Of a DNA stretch of 64,000 nucleotides, positions 16,946 through 26,744 are shown piece after piece. The stretch comes from Bacteroidota bacterium (lineage in GTDB: Bacteria > Bacteroidota > Bacteroidia > UBA4408): contig JADKCP010000003.1 in NCBI GenBank assembly GCA_016718805.1, forward strand, positions 248,001 to 312,000. The letters run 5' to 3'. Within the stretch, counting starts at the first letter, position 1. Every line of letters starts with the position of its first letter. Under the pieces are notes generated by a model, which did no database searches, had not been told where the DNA came from, and was given only the letters and a program-made list of their open reading frames with translations. Both the position numbers and the translations under genes were made by a program.

Positions 16946-17533
16946 TTGATTTAATTTAATAGTTTCGTTTGCAACATAGTTTCTAAGTTCTTCAAAAAAG
17001 AGCTCAAACTCATTTTTGAAATCTGCATAGTGTTCAATCATACTTTCAACAGCTGTTTCCATTTTTGAATCAAAAGGAGTTCTTTTCGACATTCCTGTTA
17101 GCGTGCGCTTGATACCTTCAATTTGCGCGTAATTAACCAGCCAGTTTTGTTTACTCATGTAGTCAAACATATAACTTGTTTTTTCGGGCAGATGTATTTT
17201 GTTTTCTTCCAAAATACGATAGCAGTTTGCTGCAAACGAAGTTAAACTTACAGTTGAATAGTTGTTCCAATTTGCTGCTAAATAATGATCGTAAAAAATA
17301 TCTACAATTACCGGTGAAAAATGGCGGTATTCATCCCACAAGCGCTTACAACTTTGTAAAACAATGGTATGTGTATCAGTAAACGTATCGATTCGCCGAT
17401 GTAAAATAATTCCCTTTTGTATTCCAACCGGATATTTTTCATGTGCTTTTCCTTTAACTGAATCTGCTATGAAATTTCCAATTAGTAATTCAGTATTATC
17501 TCCAGATAAATATAAATGCGCTAAAAAATTCAT
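16940..17533 (-). CDS. Acyl carrier protein phosphodiesterase (AcpH/DUF479)
   Basis: The 197-residue protein begins MNFLAHLYLSGDN and continues with LLIGNFIADSVKGK and GIILHRRIDTFTDTH, then FSPVIVDIFYDHYLAANW. These are the His/Asp motifs of the AcpH family. AcpH removes the 4'-phosphopantetheine arm from acyl carrier protein. The metal-type residues His6, Asp28, His46, Arg47, Asp50 and Asp103 are in place by inspection. It starts 8 bases after the OmpA-type gene on the same strand, so the two are likely co-transcribed. The family is clear; the activity has been shown for the E. coli relative only. Confidence 0.88.
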   Translation of the reverse strand: MNFLAHLYLSGDNTELLIGNFIADSVKGKAHEKYPVGIQKGIILHRRIDTFTDTHTIVLQSCKRLWDEYRHFSPVIVDIFYDHYLAANWNNYSTVSLTSFAANCYRILEENKIHLPEKTSYMFDYMSKQNWLVNYAQIEGIKRTLTGMSKRTPFDSKMETAVESMIEHYADFKNEFELFFEELRNYVANETIKLNQS

Positions 17534-17541
17534 AGGGATAA

Positions 17542-19512
17542 TTAATTTGATAACACCACAAATTCAGTTCTGCGGTTTTTTGCTTTACCATCTTCATTGG
17601 CATTATTGGCAATTGGTTTTGTACCGCCAAAACCTTTGTAGCTCATGCGTGCTTTAGAAATGCCTAGTTGTTGCAAAACATCATAAATGGTAAAAGCCCT
17701 GTCGGTACTAAGTGCTAAATTGGTTGTTGGTGAACCGGCATTATCGGTATGTCCATGTATTTCGAGTTTAATGCTCGGATTATCCTTTAAGTAAGTCGCA
17801 AACTCTTCTAAAATAAATTTACTTTCAGGAGTTAAGTCGGCCGAATTTGATTTATAATTAATGTTGTTGATTTTATAGGTACTACCAACACGTATCGAAT
17901 CGATTGACAAGTTAAGTTTTTGCGGTTTGCCAATCACAGAATCAGCGCTATGAATAATTTGTGAAGTAAACGAGGAGCCTGGATTTTTTACCGTAAGCAA
18001 TACATCTTCATTGTTTTTAATGGTCACAACAACTGCGTATGTTCCGCTAACAGAATCAACCGGAATTGTAGTTATTTTTTTTGTATCGAGATTTTTAATT
18101 TCAATTTTTGCCTTCGCTAAATTGGCGCTCGATTCGTCTTTAATTTCACCTTTAATAAACAGTATTTTTTCTGGTCGTGCTTCCTTGTATAATTCAAACG
18201 AAAAAACATCGTATCCCCCAGCTCCCTTACCCTTCAATTGATTTGATGAAAAATATCCCAGTTTGCCATCCGTACTCACAAAAAAGCCAAGCTCATCCTT
18301 GTCGGTATTTATTGGATATCCAATATTTTTAGGTAGTTGCCAATTAAAAGTAGCCATATCTAGTTTGGTGTAAAAAATATCAAATCCTCCTAACCCTGGC
18401 TGTCCATCGCTTGAAAAATAAAGGGTTTGACTATCACTATGTATAAATGGCGACTTTTCATTTCCATCTGTGTTGACCGGTGCACCAAGATTTTGAGCCG
18501 GCAACCAATCGCCGGCATCGTTTTTTTCACTCTTGTAAATATCCATTCCTTTGCTATCGGCACGCGCACTTGAAAAATACAATATTCGCCCATCCGAAGA
18601 CAAGGTAGGCTGCGATTCCCAGCCATCCGGTGTATTTACATTTGGTCCCAGGTTTACCAATTCGGTCCATTTTCCATCAACTAAATCCGAACTAAAAATA
18701 TCGCAATTCATGGAACCTCGTTTATCGGGTTTACACATTGTAATATACATATGCTTATTATCGAGCGAAAAAGTAGTACCACCATAATTATCACCGATAT
18801 TAAATGGGGGAGGAAGCGCTTCAACTGAAGTGTAGCCATCGGCAGCTTTTGTTGCAAATTCAAATTCTTCAACCTGGTGAGGAGTTAATTCATTTTTGCC
18901 CTGTTTCATAAAGCGTTTTGTAAAATAAATTTGTTCATTGTCGGGCGACATCATGGCCAAAAATTCATCCTCATACGTGCAAATTCCCTTTACAGCTTTT
19001 GGATCAAAGGGAACGGGATTCTTAAAAACAGACGCAAAAAATTTCGCTTCCTTCAGTATTTTACTAGCTTTGGTATAGTCCTCATCCTTTTTTGTACTTT
19101 CATCGTAGGTCAAAAATTTTTCCATGTGCTTGCCTGCTTCCTCGTATTTTTCGGCACCATATGCGATTAATCCTAAATAAAAATAAGCATACGGATTTAC
19201 ATCAGGACAAAGTTCCACTGCTTTTGAAAAATATTTTTGAGCTGGGGCAAATGAAGTTCCATCACCTTTGGCAATAGTTACAGCACAATTCCCTAATGCA
19301 TTTAATGCTTCTGCATATTCAGGAACTTCTTCAACTGCTTTAAGTAAAAATTCTTTTCGCTCTTTGAAATCGTATTTTTTTTTGTCTATTCCTTTCTCAA
19401 AAAGCTTTTCAGCTTTAGGGTTGTTTATTGATGAACATACTTGCTTTTCATCTTGGGCAGGTACTTTTAAAAAATGAAATAGAAGGGCAAGCAAGAAAAT
19501 TTTTCTTATCAT
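17542..19512 (-). CDS. TPR/PD40-propeller/OmpA protein (PorE-like)
   Basis: From the ATG at 19512 the protein has 656 residues; a start at 19533 is less likely because the signal peptide begins at MIRKIFLLALLFHF. Domain order: TPR-like helices (about 30-160), a PD40 beta-propeller (about 170-450) with repeats such as LYFSSDGQPGLGGFDIFY, a carboxypeptidase-regulatory-like beta domain (about 455-540), and a C-terminal OmpA peptidoglycan-binding domain (IHGHTDNAGSPTTN, then KNRRTEF). This order matches PorE of the type IX secretion system, but many Bacteroidota paralogues share it. No lipobox Cys follows the signal peptide. It would anchor an outer-membrane complex to peptidoglycan. Confidence 0.88.
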   Translation of the reverse strand: MIRKIFLLALLFHFLKVPAQDEKQVCSSINNPKAEKLFEKGIDKKKYDFKERKEFLLKAVEEVPEYAEALNALGNCAVTIAKGDGTSFAPAQKYFSKAVELCPDVNPYAYFYLGLIAYGAEKYEEAGKHMEKFLTYDESTKKDEDYTKASKILKEAKFFASVFKNPVPFDPKAVKGICTYEDEFLAMMSPDNEQIYFTKRFMKQGKNELTPHQVEEFEFATKAADGYTSVEALPPPFNIGDNYGGTTFSLDNKHMYITMCKPDKRGSMNCDIFSSDLVDGKWTELVNLGPNVNTPDGWESQPTLSSDGRILYFSSARADSKGMDIYKSEKNDAGDWLPAQNLGAPVNTDGNEKSPFIHSDSQTLYFSSDGQPGLGGFDIFYTKLDMATFNWQLPKNIGYPINTDKDELGFFVSTDGKLGYFSSNQLKGKGAGGYDVFSFELYKEARPEKILFIKGEIKDESSANLAKAKIEIKNLDTKKITTIPVDSVSGTYAVVVTIKNNEDVLLTVKNPGSSFTSQIIHSADSVIGKPQKLNLSIDSIRVGSTYKINNINYKSNSADLTPESKFILEEFATYLKDNPSIKLEIHGHTDNAGSPTTNLALSTDRAFTIYDVLQQLGISKARMSYKGFGGTKPIANNANEDGKAKNRRTEFVVLSN

Positions 19513-19578
19513 ATTCACTAGATTAAAGATCAAAAAAAGAAGTAATTGGTAGGAATCTCTGAATAATTTGTTGCCATT

Positions 19579-22254
19579 TTATTTTCCAAACAATCCTTTT
19601 AGTTTGTCTTTCGCTTCTTTTTTAGCGCGCTCTTCAGCTTCCTTTTTCAGTCGGTCGGCTTCAGCTTTAGCCTTAGCTTCAGCTTCCTTTTTTTGACGAT
19701 CAAATTCGGCTTGTGCTTTAGATTTTTGAGCTTCCAATTCAGCTTCGGCTTTCGCTTTCAATTTTTCGGCTTCGGCTTTAGCCTGATTTTCCAATTCTGC
19801 TTTTTTCTTATCCAATTCGGCTTTAGCCTGATCTTTTAAATTGTCTATCATTCCTCCGGCTGTATTTTTAAGGCCGGTTTTTATTATCGGTTTACTTACT
19901 GTTCCTCCCACTAACACAGCGAGAGCAACACGTTCGCCTGCACTTAAATTCGCCCCTTTTGAATTTGCTTGCGAAATCAAACCATCTACAACAGCATTTG
20001 CCTGACTTCCAAATTCACTGCGTGGAATATCAAAATTCATGGTATAGTCAATACTTTCGTCAAAGCCATTTGATCCCGCAATGGTAAGTTTGCTTGATGC
20101 CAATTTTACATCAAACGGATCAATGTTTACTCGTCCATCTTTAAACTTAAACGATAAATTGGTATTGCTTAAATCCAGACGTTTATACTTTTCCATTTTA
20201 ATTGCATCGGCCACTTTGTTTATAGGTTCGAAGCCGGAAATTACTACATTTTTAGTTTGAAGTTTTCCATAACCACTTAGCGATTTCAAATCAATATTTA
20301 ATTGATTATCCATGGCAGCAGCCAGTTGCACGTTGGCCGAAAATTTACCAGTACCATATTTTGCAATTGGCGCAAGCTTTTCAATGGTATTAAACGTTTT
20401 GTAAGTTTTTGGTAAGTCCCAATCAGTAATCGATAAATCGAAATCCATGAGTGGTTTTTTCAAATTAGCTGTATTGTAAAATCCATTCATTAATAAACTT
20501 CCATCCAAAAGATTCATCTTCATATTTTCCATACTAGCAATTGCATCTTTTACTTTTATTGTTCCCGAAACAGCATCCAACTGCATGTTGTCGTACAATA
20601 CTTTTGCAAGTACAGCACTTATAGTAAAATCAAGGTTCGATGGTACTTCAATCATTTCAGATGCCGCTGTATCAGCTGTACTTGTCGATTCTTCGGGACC
20701 CATTAATTCATTCAAATCTAGAAAGGTACTTTGAAAATTGAAACGACCTTTTAGCATATCATCTTTCAATGCGTAAGCAATAAAATTTTCCATACTTCCA
20801 TTAGCACGTAAATCGCTTTTGCCAAGCAAAGCATCAAATTGAGCCAGTTCAACTTGCTGTGGTGTAAAGTTTAAAACAGCATTTTTTAAGTTAATGCCGT
20901 AGGGAGTATCCTTGCTTTTGTAATCCATGTCCTGAATCGAAAGTTGCCCTTTTGCTGTAAAGTTTTCGTATTGCTTTTTTTCGATACTGCTCATTTTACC
21001 TTTTAAGGCAATATCTGCAATGAGCGTCCCACTTAGTTTTTGATCAGCTTCAAGTGGAATAAATTCTTTCACTGAATTCAAAACAACTTTTCCTTTTATT
21101 TCCCCATCAATAGTTGGATCACTCACTGGTGTTGCAATGTGCATGCGCATATCAACAGGATTTTCAGCCATTTCAACATGAAACTTATTGATATCAATGA
21201 GGGTATGGTCAGGTACACCATCTTTGTTTTTAATGTTCACATCAATCCAAATATTGTTTACTGATTTTGGTAAACTAGGATACTTGAACATAGCGTTATC
21301 AATGTTTATTTTAACAGCAAATGCAGGCATTGTTTTTTCTGAATAAATACCTTTTACAAATCCGTCAAAGGCAAGTTTTCCGGAAGTTTTGACATTCGCA
21401 AAATCTTGGGTATATGTACCCGGAATTAAAGAAAGAAAGGATTTGAAATCAGCTTTTTTTGCATTGAACTTTAAATCCATATCCATGTCTTCTTTAGGCA
21501 TGGCGAAATATCCGTCTAGTCCAAAAGTTAAATCATTAAAACTAAATTCATTGTTTTTTAACGTGAATTTAAATTGAGGCATGTTGGCATCAAAATCAGC
21601 CAGAATTCTTGTTTTAACTTTGCTTAAATAATTGATTCCTCCATAATTCATCGTAAAAGAGGCTATATCAGTACTAGTTGAAAGCATAAATTCATCAGCA
21701 GTAAAATCACCGGATAGCTGATGATTTAAATTTTTCAATTCGGTTGAAAATCCCATATCCGCATCATTGTAAGTAATTGTTCCTTCAATGATTTGAAAAT
21801 TTTTCAAGCTCATTTTAAAAGGAGCTGATTCTCCTGTCTCAGCGACAGCAGTAGAATCAGATTTTGTAATGTCCCAATTGGCTTTCCCGCCCTTTAAAAC
21901 AATTGCTTTAATTGATGGATGGTCAAGCACAATGCTGTTAATCTTATATTGACTACCACTTATAACACTCATCAAATTCACATTCAACAATAGTTTATCT
22001 GTTTTGATTAAGGTATCACCTTCAAACTCTTTAATACCGGCAATGCTCAACTTGTTTAATGTAAATTTGAAGTCAGGAAAACTACTAATTAGCGTCAAAT
22101 CAAATTCCCCAAAATCTAATTTTGCATTTAAATTTTTATTAGCTTCTTCCTTAATTTTTGCTATAATTTTATCTTTAAAAATAATTGGCAAAAGCAGCAT
22201 AACGGCAAGAAGCAGGAGTACAACAATACCTGAAATTTTAATAAATTTTTTCAT
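19579..22254 (-). CDS. AsmA family protein with a long charged coiled-coil tail
   Basis: The 891-residue protein has an N-terminal membrane anchor (about 7-28) and an AsmA-type periplasmic beta-rich body with the AsmA C-terminal domain (about 550-780). It would act in transport or organisation of outer-membrane lipids, like TamB and other AsmA proteins. The last about 100 residues are unusual: a heptad-like run of Ala, Lys and Glu (KAEAELEAQKSKAQAEF, KKEAEAKAKAEADRLKKEAE) ending in KLKGLFGK, predicted to form a long single helix or coiled coil. It is transcribed ahead of the OmpA gene on the same strand, with 45 bases between them. Confidence 0.88.
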   Translation of the reverse strand: MKKFIKISGIVVLLLLAVMLLLPIIFKDKIIAKIKEEANKNLNAKLDFGEFDLTLISSFPDFKFTLNKLSIAGIKEFEGDTLIKTDKLLLNVNLMSVISGSQYKINSIVLDHPSIKAIVLKGGKANWDITKSDSTAVAETGESAPFKMSLKNFQIIEGTITYNDADMGFSTELKNLNHQLSGDFTADEFMLSTSTDIASFTMNYGGINYLSKVKTRILADFDANMPQFKFTLKNNEFSFNDLTFGLDGYFAMPKEDMDMDLKFNAKKADFKSFLSLIPGTYTQDFANVKTSGKLAFDGFVKGIYSEKTMPAFAVKINIDNAMFKYPSLPKSVNNIWIDVNIKNKDGVPDHTLIDINKFHVEMAENPVDMRMHIATPVSDPTIDGEIKGKVVLNSVKEFIPLEADQKLSGTLIADIALKGKMSSIEKKQYENFTAKGQLSIQDMDYKSKDTPYGINLKNAVLNFTPQQVELAQFDALLGKSDLRANGSMENFIAYALKDDMLKGRFNFQSTFLDLNELMGPEESTSTADTAASEMIEVPSNLDFTISAVLAKVLYDNMQLDAVSGTIKVKDAIASMENMKMNLLDGSLLMNGFYNTANLKKPLMDFDLSITDWDLPKTYKTFNTIEKLAPIAKYGTGKFSANVQLAAAMDNQLNIDLKSLSGYGKLQTKNVVISGFEPINKVADAIKMEKYKRLDLSNTNLSFKFKDGRVNIDPFDVKLASSKLTIAGSNGFDESIDYTMNFDIPRSEFGSQANAVVDGLISQANSKGANLSAGERVALAVLVGGTVSKPIIKTGLKNTAGGMIDNLKDQAKAELDKKKAELENQAKAEAEKLKAKAEAELEAQKSKAQAEFDRQKKEAEAKAKAEADRLKKEAEERAKKEAKDKLKGLFGK

Positions 22255-22417
22255 TGAAAAGATGATTCGTTAGAAGGATTGGTAGAATTAAAATTAAGTT
22301 CTGAGTTAAATTGATTCTTGAAATTTGATGAATACTGGATGCGAAATTACCAAAGTTTTAGCTAACCTGCACCAATCAATTGGCAATGTTTGTTAATCGT
22401 AATAACAATACATTAAT

Positions 22418-22425
22418 TAACTTTG
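22418..22425 (+). promoter_or_regulatory. Bacteroidota -7 element directly before fdhD
   Basis: TAACTTTG fits TAnnTTTG but ends only 4 bases before the fdhD ATG at 22430. If used, transcription would start at or next to the start codon and the mRNA would be nearly leaderless. No -33 TTTG is seen at 17-19 bases upstream, so this is a weak call. Confidence 0.3.
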
Positions 22426-22429
22426 ATGC

Positions 22430-23257
22430 ATGGTACAATCAGCTATCAAACAAGTAAAAATAAAACGCATAACCCAATCTGAAACTGAAATTATCGAAGA
22501 TAGCGTGGCTGTTGAGGAACCACTCGAAATACAATTAGTATACGGAGTGGAGAATCAACGCTTGAGTACTCCGATATCGGTAACCATGCGCACACCCGGC
22601 AATGACGTAGAGTTGGCTTTAGGGTTTTTAGTTACTGAAGGTATTTTAAAAAGTATCAATGAAGTTGAAGAGGCAAAACAAAATAGCTTTGACCAAAATA
22701 AAGTTTTGGTGACCTTGAAAACTCATGTTCAGCCTGAATTAAAAAAATTAGAGCGAAATTTTTATACCAGTTCTAGTTGTGGTGTTTGTGGTAAATCATC
22801 TATCGAAGCAGTAACCATTGCTTGTGAAAGGCTGCCCAATGATACTATTTTGATAGGATCAGATAGTATTAAACAACTGGCTCAGACAATTCGAAATGAA
22901 CAAAACCTTTTTAGCAGTACAGGTGGAATTCATGCTTCGGCTTTAGTTGATTTGAATGGAAATTTTCTTTTTTTGCGAGAAGATGTTGGCCGCCACAATG
23001 CCTTAGATAAATTAATTGGCTATGCTTTACTTAAGAATATGTTGCCATTGAATCAACACATTTTAGTGCTTAGTGGTAGAGCTAGTTTTGAACTTTTGCA
23101 AAAGTCTGCAATAGCTGGGATTAAGATAGTTGTGGCTATTGGAGCTCCTTCCAGTCTTGCTATTCAATTGGCACATGACTTTAATATTACCTTAATAGGA
23201 TTCGTAAAAGCCGAACGATTCAATATTTACAGCGGTGAACAGCGTATTATAAGCTAA
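22430..23257 (+). CDS. fdhD: Formate dehydrogenase accessory sulfurtransferase FdhD
   Basis: FdhD carries sulfur from a cysteine desulfurase to the molybdenum or tungsten bis-MGD cofactor of formate dehydrogenases. The 275-residue protein has the active-site loop SSCGVCGKSSIEAV (both cysteines of CxxC present), TGGIHASAL, EDVGRHNALDKLIG and SGRASFELLQK. These are the standard FdhD blocks, and the length is normal. No formate dehydrogenase or molybdopterin gene lies in the window, so the client enzyme is elsewhere. The gene stands between a minus-strand AsmA gene and lhgO. Confidence 0.95.
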   Translation: MVQSAIKQVKIKRITQSETEIIEDSVAVEEPLEIQLVYGVENQRLSTPISVTMRTPGNDVELALGFLVTEGILKSINEVEEAKQNSFDQNKVLVTLKTHVQPELKKLERNFYTSSSCGVCGKSSIEAVTIACERLPNDTILIGSDSIKQLAQTIRNEQNLFSSTGGIHASALVDLNGNFLFLREDVGRHNALDKLIGYALLKNMLPLNQHILVLSGRASFELLQKSAIAGIKIVVAIGAPSSLAIQLAHDFNITLIGFVKAERFNIYSGEQRIIS

Positions 23258-23314
23258 AAGAGAGAAATCATATTCAACCATACACATTTGCAAGTATTGT
23301 ATGAAAAGGCTGTT

Positions 23315-23322
23315 TATATTTG
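23315..23322 (+). promoter_or_regulatory. Bacteroidota -7 element that fixes the lhgO start
   Basis: TATATTTG fits TAnnTTTG. It lies inside the longer possible frame that begins at ATG 23301 but 17 bases before ATG 23340, so it favours 23340 as the true start. No well-spaced -33 TTTG is visible. Confidence 0.4.
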
Positions 23323-23339
23323 CAGCTCATTTATACTAT

Positions 23340-24560
23340 ATGGAAAACAATAAATACGATATAATTATTGTAGGAGGGGGAATCGTTGGCTTAGCGGCCG
23401 CTTATAAAATTAATACACGATTTCCATTAAAGCGAATTTTAGTGCTCGAAAAGGAAAACGAAGTAGCAGCGCACCAAACCGGACATAATTCAGGAGTTAT
23501 ACATTCGGGTATTTATTATAAACCGGGTAGTTACAAGGCAAAAAATTGTGTTGATGGACGACGAGAACTCGTAATGTTTGCCAAAGAGCATAAAATAGCA
23601 CATGACATTTGCGGAAAAATTATTGTCGCTACAGAGCAAAGCGAATTGGCACATATGAATAAAGTGTATAATAATGGAATTGCCAATGATGTGGAAGGGC
23701 TTGAAATAATTGATGCTAAAAGAATTAAAGAAATTGAGCCTTATTGCGAAGGCATTTCCGGAATTTGGGTTCCCTGTACAGGAATCATTGATTATGCCGA
23801 TGTTTCAAGAAAATATACCGAATTAATACGTAAAAAATTTGCTGGAAGTAAAGTACTAACAGGACATGAAGTTACTGCTTTTGAAAAGCATACTGATAGC
23901 ACAACAGTTGTAACACCAAAAGGAAATTTTTCCGGTAAATACATCATTACTTGTGCAGGTTTACAAAGTGATCGAATTGCAAAAAAGGAAGGTACTAAGT
24001 CTGATGCAGCCATTGTGGGATTTAGAGGTGATTATTATGACCTTTCCGAGAAGGGTATGAAGAAGGTAAAGAATTTAATTTATCCAGTTCCTAATCCGCA
24101 ATTCCCTTTCTTAGGCGTACATTTTACACGTATGATACACGGAGGCACTGAGTGTGGTCCAAATGCTGTTTTTGTTTTTAAACGTGAAGGTTATGGCAAA
24201 ACTGATTTTTCGTTGAAAGATACAGTCGATGCATTTACATTTGGTGGTACTTGGAAATTTTTCAAAAAACATTGGCGCTTTGGTTTAGATGAATACAAGG
24301 GAGCATTTTCTAAGAAATTATTTTTAAAACGATTGCATAAATTGATTCCATCTTTAGAAATGGATGATTTGGTTCCAGGCCGTGCAGGTGTAAGAGCAAT
24401 GGCTTTAGCACCAGAAGGCGAGATGATTGATGATTTTAAAATTGAAAAAAACGGAAATGCCATTCATGTACTTAATGCTCCTTCTCCTGCAGCCACTGCA
24501 TCATTAGCTATTGGAAGTGCAATTGAACAGATGGCAACCGAGTATTTTAATTTAAATTAA
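23340..24560 (+). CDS. lhgO: L-2-hydroxyglutarate oxidase LhgO
   Basis: This FAD enzyme oxidises L-2-hydroxyglutarate to 2-oxoglutarate and passes electrons to the membrane quinone pool. From ATG 23340 it has 406 residues, beginning right before the FAD-binding DIIIVGGGIVGLAAAY. The upstream ATG at 23301 would add 13 unrelated residues. Family motifs follow: EKENEVAAHQTGHNSGVIHSG (the HNS-GVIHSG block), GICDY-like IDYADVSR, RGDYYDLSE, and near the end GRAGVRAMAL and NAPSPAATASLAIG. The length is usual. It may repair a side product of malate or lactate dehydrogenase. Confidence 0.93.
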   Translation: MENNKYDIIIVGGGIVGLAAAYKINTRFPLKRILVLEKENEVAAHQTGHNSGVIHSGIYYKPGSYKAKNCVDGRRELVMFAKEHKIAHDICGKIIVATEQSELAHMNKVYNNGIANDVEGLEIIDAKRIKEIEPYCEGISGIWVPCTGIIDYADVSRKYTELIRKKFAGSKVLTGHEVTAFEKHTDSTTVVTPKGNFSGKYIITCAGLQSDRIAKKEGTKSDAAIVGFRGDYYDLSEKGMKKVKNLIYPVPNPQFPFLGVHFTRMIHGGTECGPNAVFVFKREGYGKTDFSLKDTVDAFTFGGTWKFFKKHWRFGLDEYKGAFSKKLFLKRLHKLIPSLEMDDLVPGRAGVRAMALAPEGEMIDDFKIEKNGNAIHVLNAPSPAATASLAIGSAIEQMATEYFNLN

Positions 24561-24721
24561 GTCCCTACTAGTGCAATTTCGAACAGCATTTAGTTGAGTT
24601 GAAGCAAATTTATTTTGCATTGTAAATTTCTCGAATACAAGCAAAAATCACCTCTTGCTGTTAATGAAAGAGCATAAAAAGTGAATTTGAATATGTGTTC
24701 ATCGGGCCGGTATTAGCCTTA

Positions 24722-25882
24722 CTACCGAACTTCTGATTTACTGTTTAACTCAGTAGGTCTAAATTTTCTGGAATTCGCTACAGGGTTAGCGTACAGTTCA
24801 AGAAATAGTTTTTGTAAAGTAGCATTATCTCCTTGCACCAGCTTTAGTTTTTCTTGCATGTAATGAATAAAATAATCATGCTGTTCAACTGTATACTGCG
24901 ATTTATTATCGTTTACAGTATTTAGCAAGTCAAATGCGATATAATTTGTTGGAAAAAGTTGATAGCCACCACTAATTTCAGCATCCATATAATTGTTGAG
25001 CGCTTTCATATTATCAGAAGCTTGTGCTATTTGAGGTAAGGCTCTGTTTAAAGGTTGACCCAATTGAAGATGCACGCGACCTTTATTTTCGGTTACTCCA
25101 GCTAAAATGCTCCTTACATCTTCATCAGCACTTTTAGTATAATTACCTTGCATCGAAAGATAATTTTCTCTTACTTTTAATATGTCACAAGGCTCAAACT
25201 CATATGAAATACTTACCGGAACTATGTTCAGCTCAGCAAAGCTTTCTTCAAAATTTTCGGGTTTACTCACTTGCAACATTTTTAAAAGACCTACCTGTGT
25301 TTCATCCCAACCGTTTTTTGTTCGTCCGTTTCGTTGTGCAATCCAGGTAGATTGCTTTTTACTAGTAATTGCAAAACGCATATAATTTGAAAGCCGAATA
25401 CTGTTATCATAAATTTCACGCCGATTACCGGTTCGATAAACAGTAAACATCTTATTTACTTTGCCAATATCAATCAAAAATTGATTGACCATTAAATTAT
25501 TGCCGAAAGTAATTTCACTAGTATCGTGTCCATGTTCAACCAATAATATTTGTAAAATACCAGAGTCTAAAAAAATGTCGCGGTGATTGGAAATAAAGGT
25601 ATATGCTACATTCGGCGCAATGTTTTCAAAACCTCCTGAACTTAATCCTGCACTTGATTGGGATAATATATTTCGAATTGCCCGATGCATTATTTTCAAT
25701 TGAAAATCGCTGGTTGAATTGAAATTGGGAAAATCTGCTACTATTTTTTTTCGATCACCTTCAGAAAAGAGGTATTGAAGTGCAGCATGAAAAGTAGGAT
25801 GATCCTTTATTCGATTCCAAGCAGAAGCAAATTCTTCGGCAGAATAAGGGCGTATATCTTCAAAGTCAAAATAATTAAACAT
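24722..25882 (-). CDS. Glycerophospholipid acyltransferase-like protein
   Basis: The 386-residue protein carries the acyltransferase block FISNHRDIFLDSGILQ near residues 92-107 and EITFGNNLM further on, like the NHRDI-type acyltransferases of Bacteroidetes annotated as 1-acyl-sn-glycerol-3-phosphate acyltransferase. The His and Asp of the catalytic pair are present, spaced H-R-D-I-F-L-D, so the second Asp is one residue further than in the classic HX4D motif. No transmembrane segment is obvious; it is probably a peripheral membrane enzyme. It ends with a genuine TAG stop. Substrate is inferred from the family. Confidence 0.8.
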   Translation of the reverse strand: MFNYFDFEDIRPYSAEEFASAWNRIKDHPTFHAALQYLFSEGDRKKIVADFPNFNSTSDFQLKIMHRAIRNILSQSSAGLSSGGFENIAPNVAYTFISNHRDIFLDSGILQILLVEHGHDTSEITFGNNLMVNQFLIDIGKVNKMFTVYRTGNRREIYDNSIRLSNYMRFAITSKKQSTWIAQRNGRTKNGWDETQVGLLKMLQVSKPENFEESFAELNIVPVSISYEFEPCDILKVRENYLSMQGNYTKSADEDVRSILAGVTENKGRVHLQLGQPLNRALPQIAQASDNMKALNNYMDAEISGGYQLFPTNYIAFDLLNTVNDNKSQYTVEQHDYFIHYMQEKLKLVQGDNATLQKLFLELYANPVANSRKFRPTELNSKSEVR

Positions 25883-25980
25883 AAAGTAGAAAGGCAGTTG
25901 AAAGTGAAGATAATAAATCTTTTGAAATCAAAAACAAATGCAAAATATGCTTTGTTTTAAAATGGTGCTATCCGCTTAGA

Positions 25981-26655
25981 TTATTGAGTTAAATCAATTT
26001 CTTCATAACCCGGATAGTTTTTACTGTTGAAAGCAAAAACGGTATCATCTACTTTGGAATTGGTAACAAATTTCTTCACGTTATAGGTCATGTCATTACC
26101 ATCTTTCCCTAAAATTTTAATCGATACAATTTGCTTTTTAACTTTATCTATCGTTAGCATTACGGTATGAAAATTTCTTTTTTTAGCTTCTGTTGGAAAT
26201 AATTTTATTACCTGGTGTATAGCGCCTGACTTTTGTTTTTCTTCTTTTACAAACTGGTACTTAAATCCGTTTTCATACATCGTAAATATGTTACTTGGAT
26301 TTATATCTTCACTTGATTTTCCACCAACATTCGTAGCTACATTTTTTTGTATTTCTTTCGCATCTTTTAAGATGGTATAGCTGAATTTAGTGTCATTTAA
26401 TATAATTTGATTGGCAATTTCGAGACGATATTTTTTCCCTTTAATAGTAATCTTTCCTTCCTGTGTTTCAGTTGTTTTCTCTGTTTTATTTTCAATGGTG
26501 TATGAGAAATTGGCAATTATTGATGTAAATGCTTTAGTTTTTGCACTTAATTCATCCAAAATTTTCTTTGCTTTTTCATCAATCTGTGCACTTGCAGTAA
26601 ATGCAGAAGAAAGCAAAAGAATTGCAGTAATAACAAGGGTGATTTTTTTTAACAT
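25981..26655 (-). CDS. lolA: Outer-membrane lipoprotein carrier protein LolA
   Basis: The protein has 224 residues with a signal peptide (MLKKITLVITAILLLSSAFT, cleavage after ASAQ). The mature part has the half-barrel pattern of LolA: an N-terminal helix (AKKILDELSAKTKAFTSI), then beta strands (GKITIKGKKYRLEIANQIIL; KQIVSIKILGKDGNDMTYNV). LolA ferries lipoproteins across the periplasm from LolCDE to the outer membrane. It lies 89 bases downstream of ftsK on the same strand, a conserved pairing in Bacteroidota. Confident at family level. Confidence 0.9.
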   Translation of the reverse strand: MLKKITLVITAILLLSSAFTASAQIDEKAKKILDELSAKTKAFTSIIANFSYTIENKTEKTTETQEGKITIKGKKYRLEIANQIILNDTKFSYTILKDAKEIQKNVATNVGGKSSEDINPSNIFTMYENGFKYQFVKEEKQKSGAIHQVIKLFPTEAKKRNFHTVMLTIDKVKKQIVSIKILGKDGNDMTYNVKKFVTNSKVDDTVFAFNSKNYPGYEEIDLTQ

Positions 26656-26744
26656 AGGAAAAAGAGTGTAATTCGATTTATGTACATTAACTACTACCGG
26701 TTTTTTAAATACGAAATTTAGATTCGCAAAATAAAAACGCGAAG

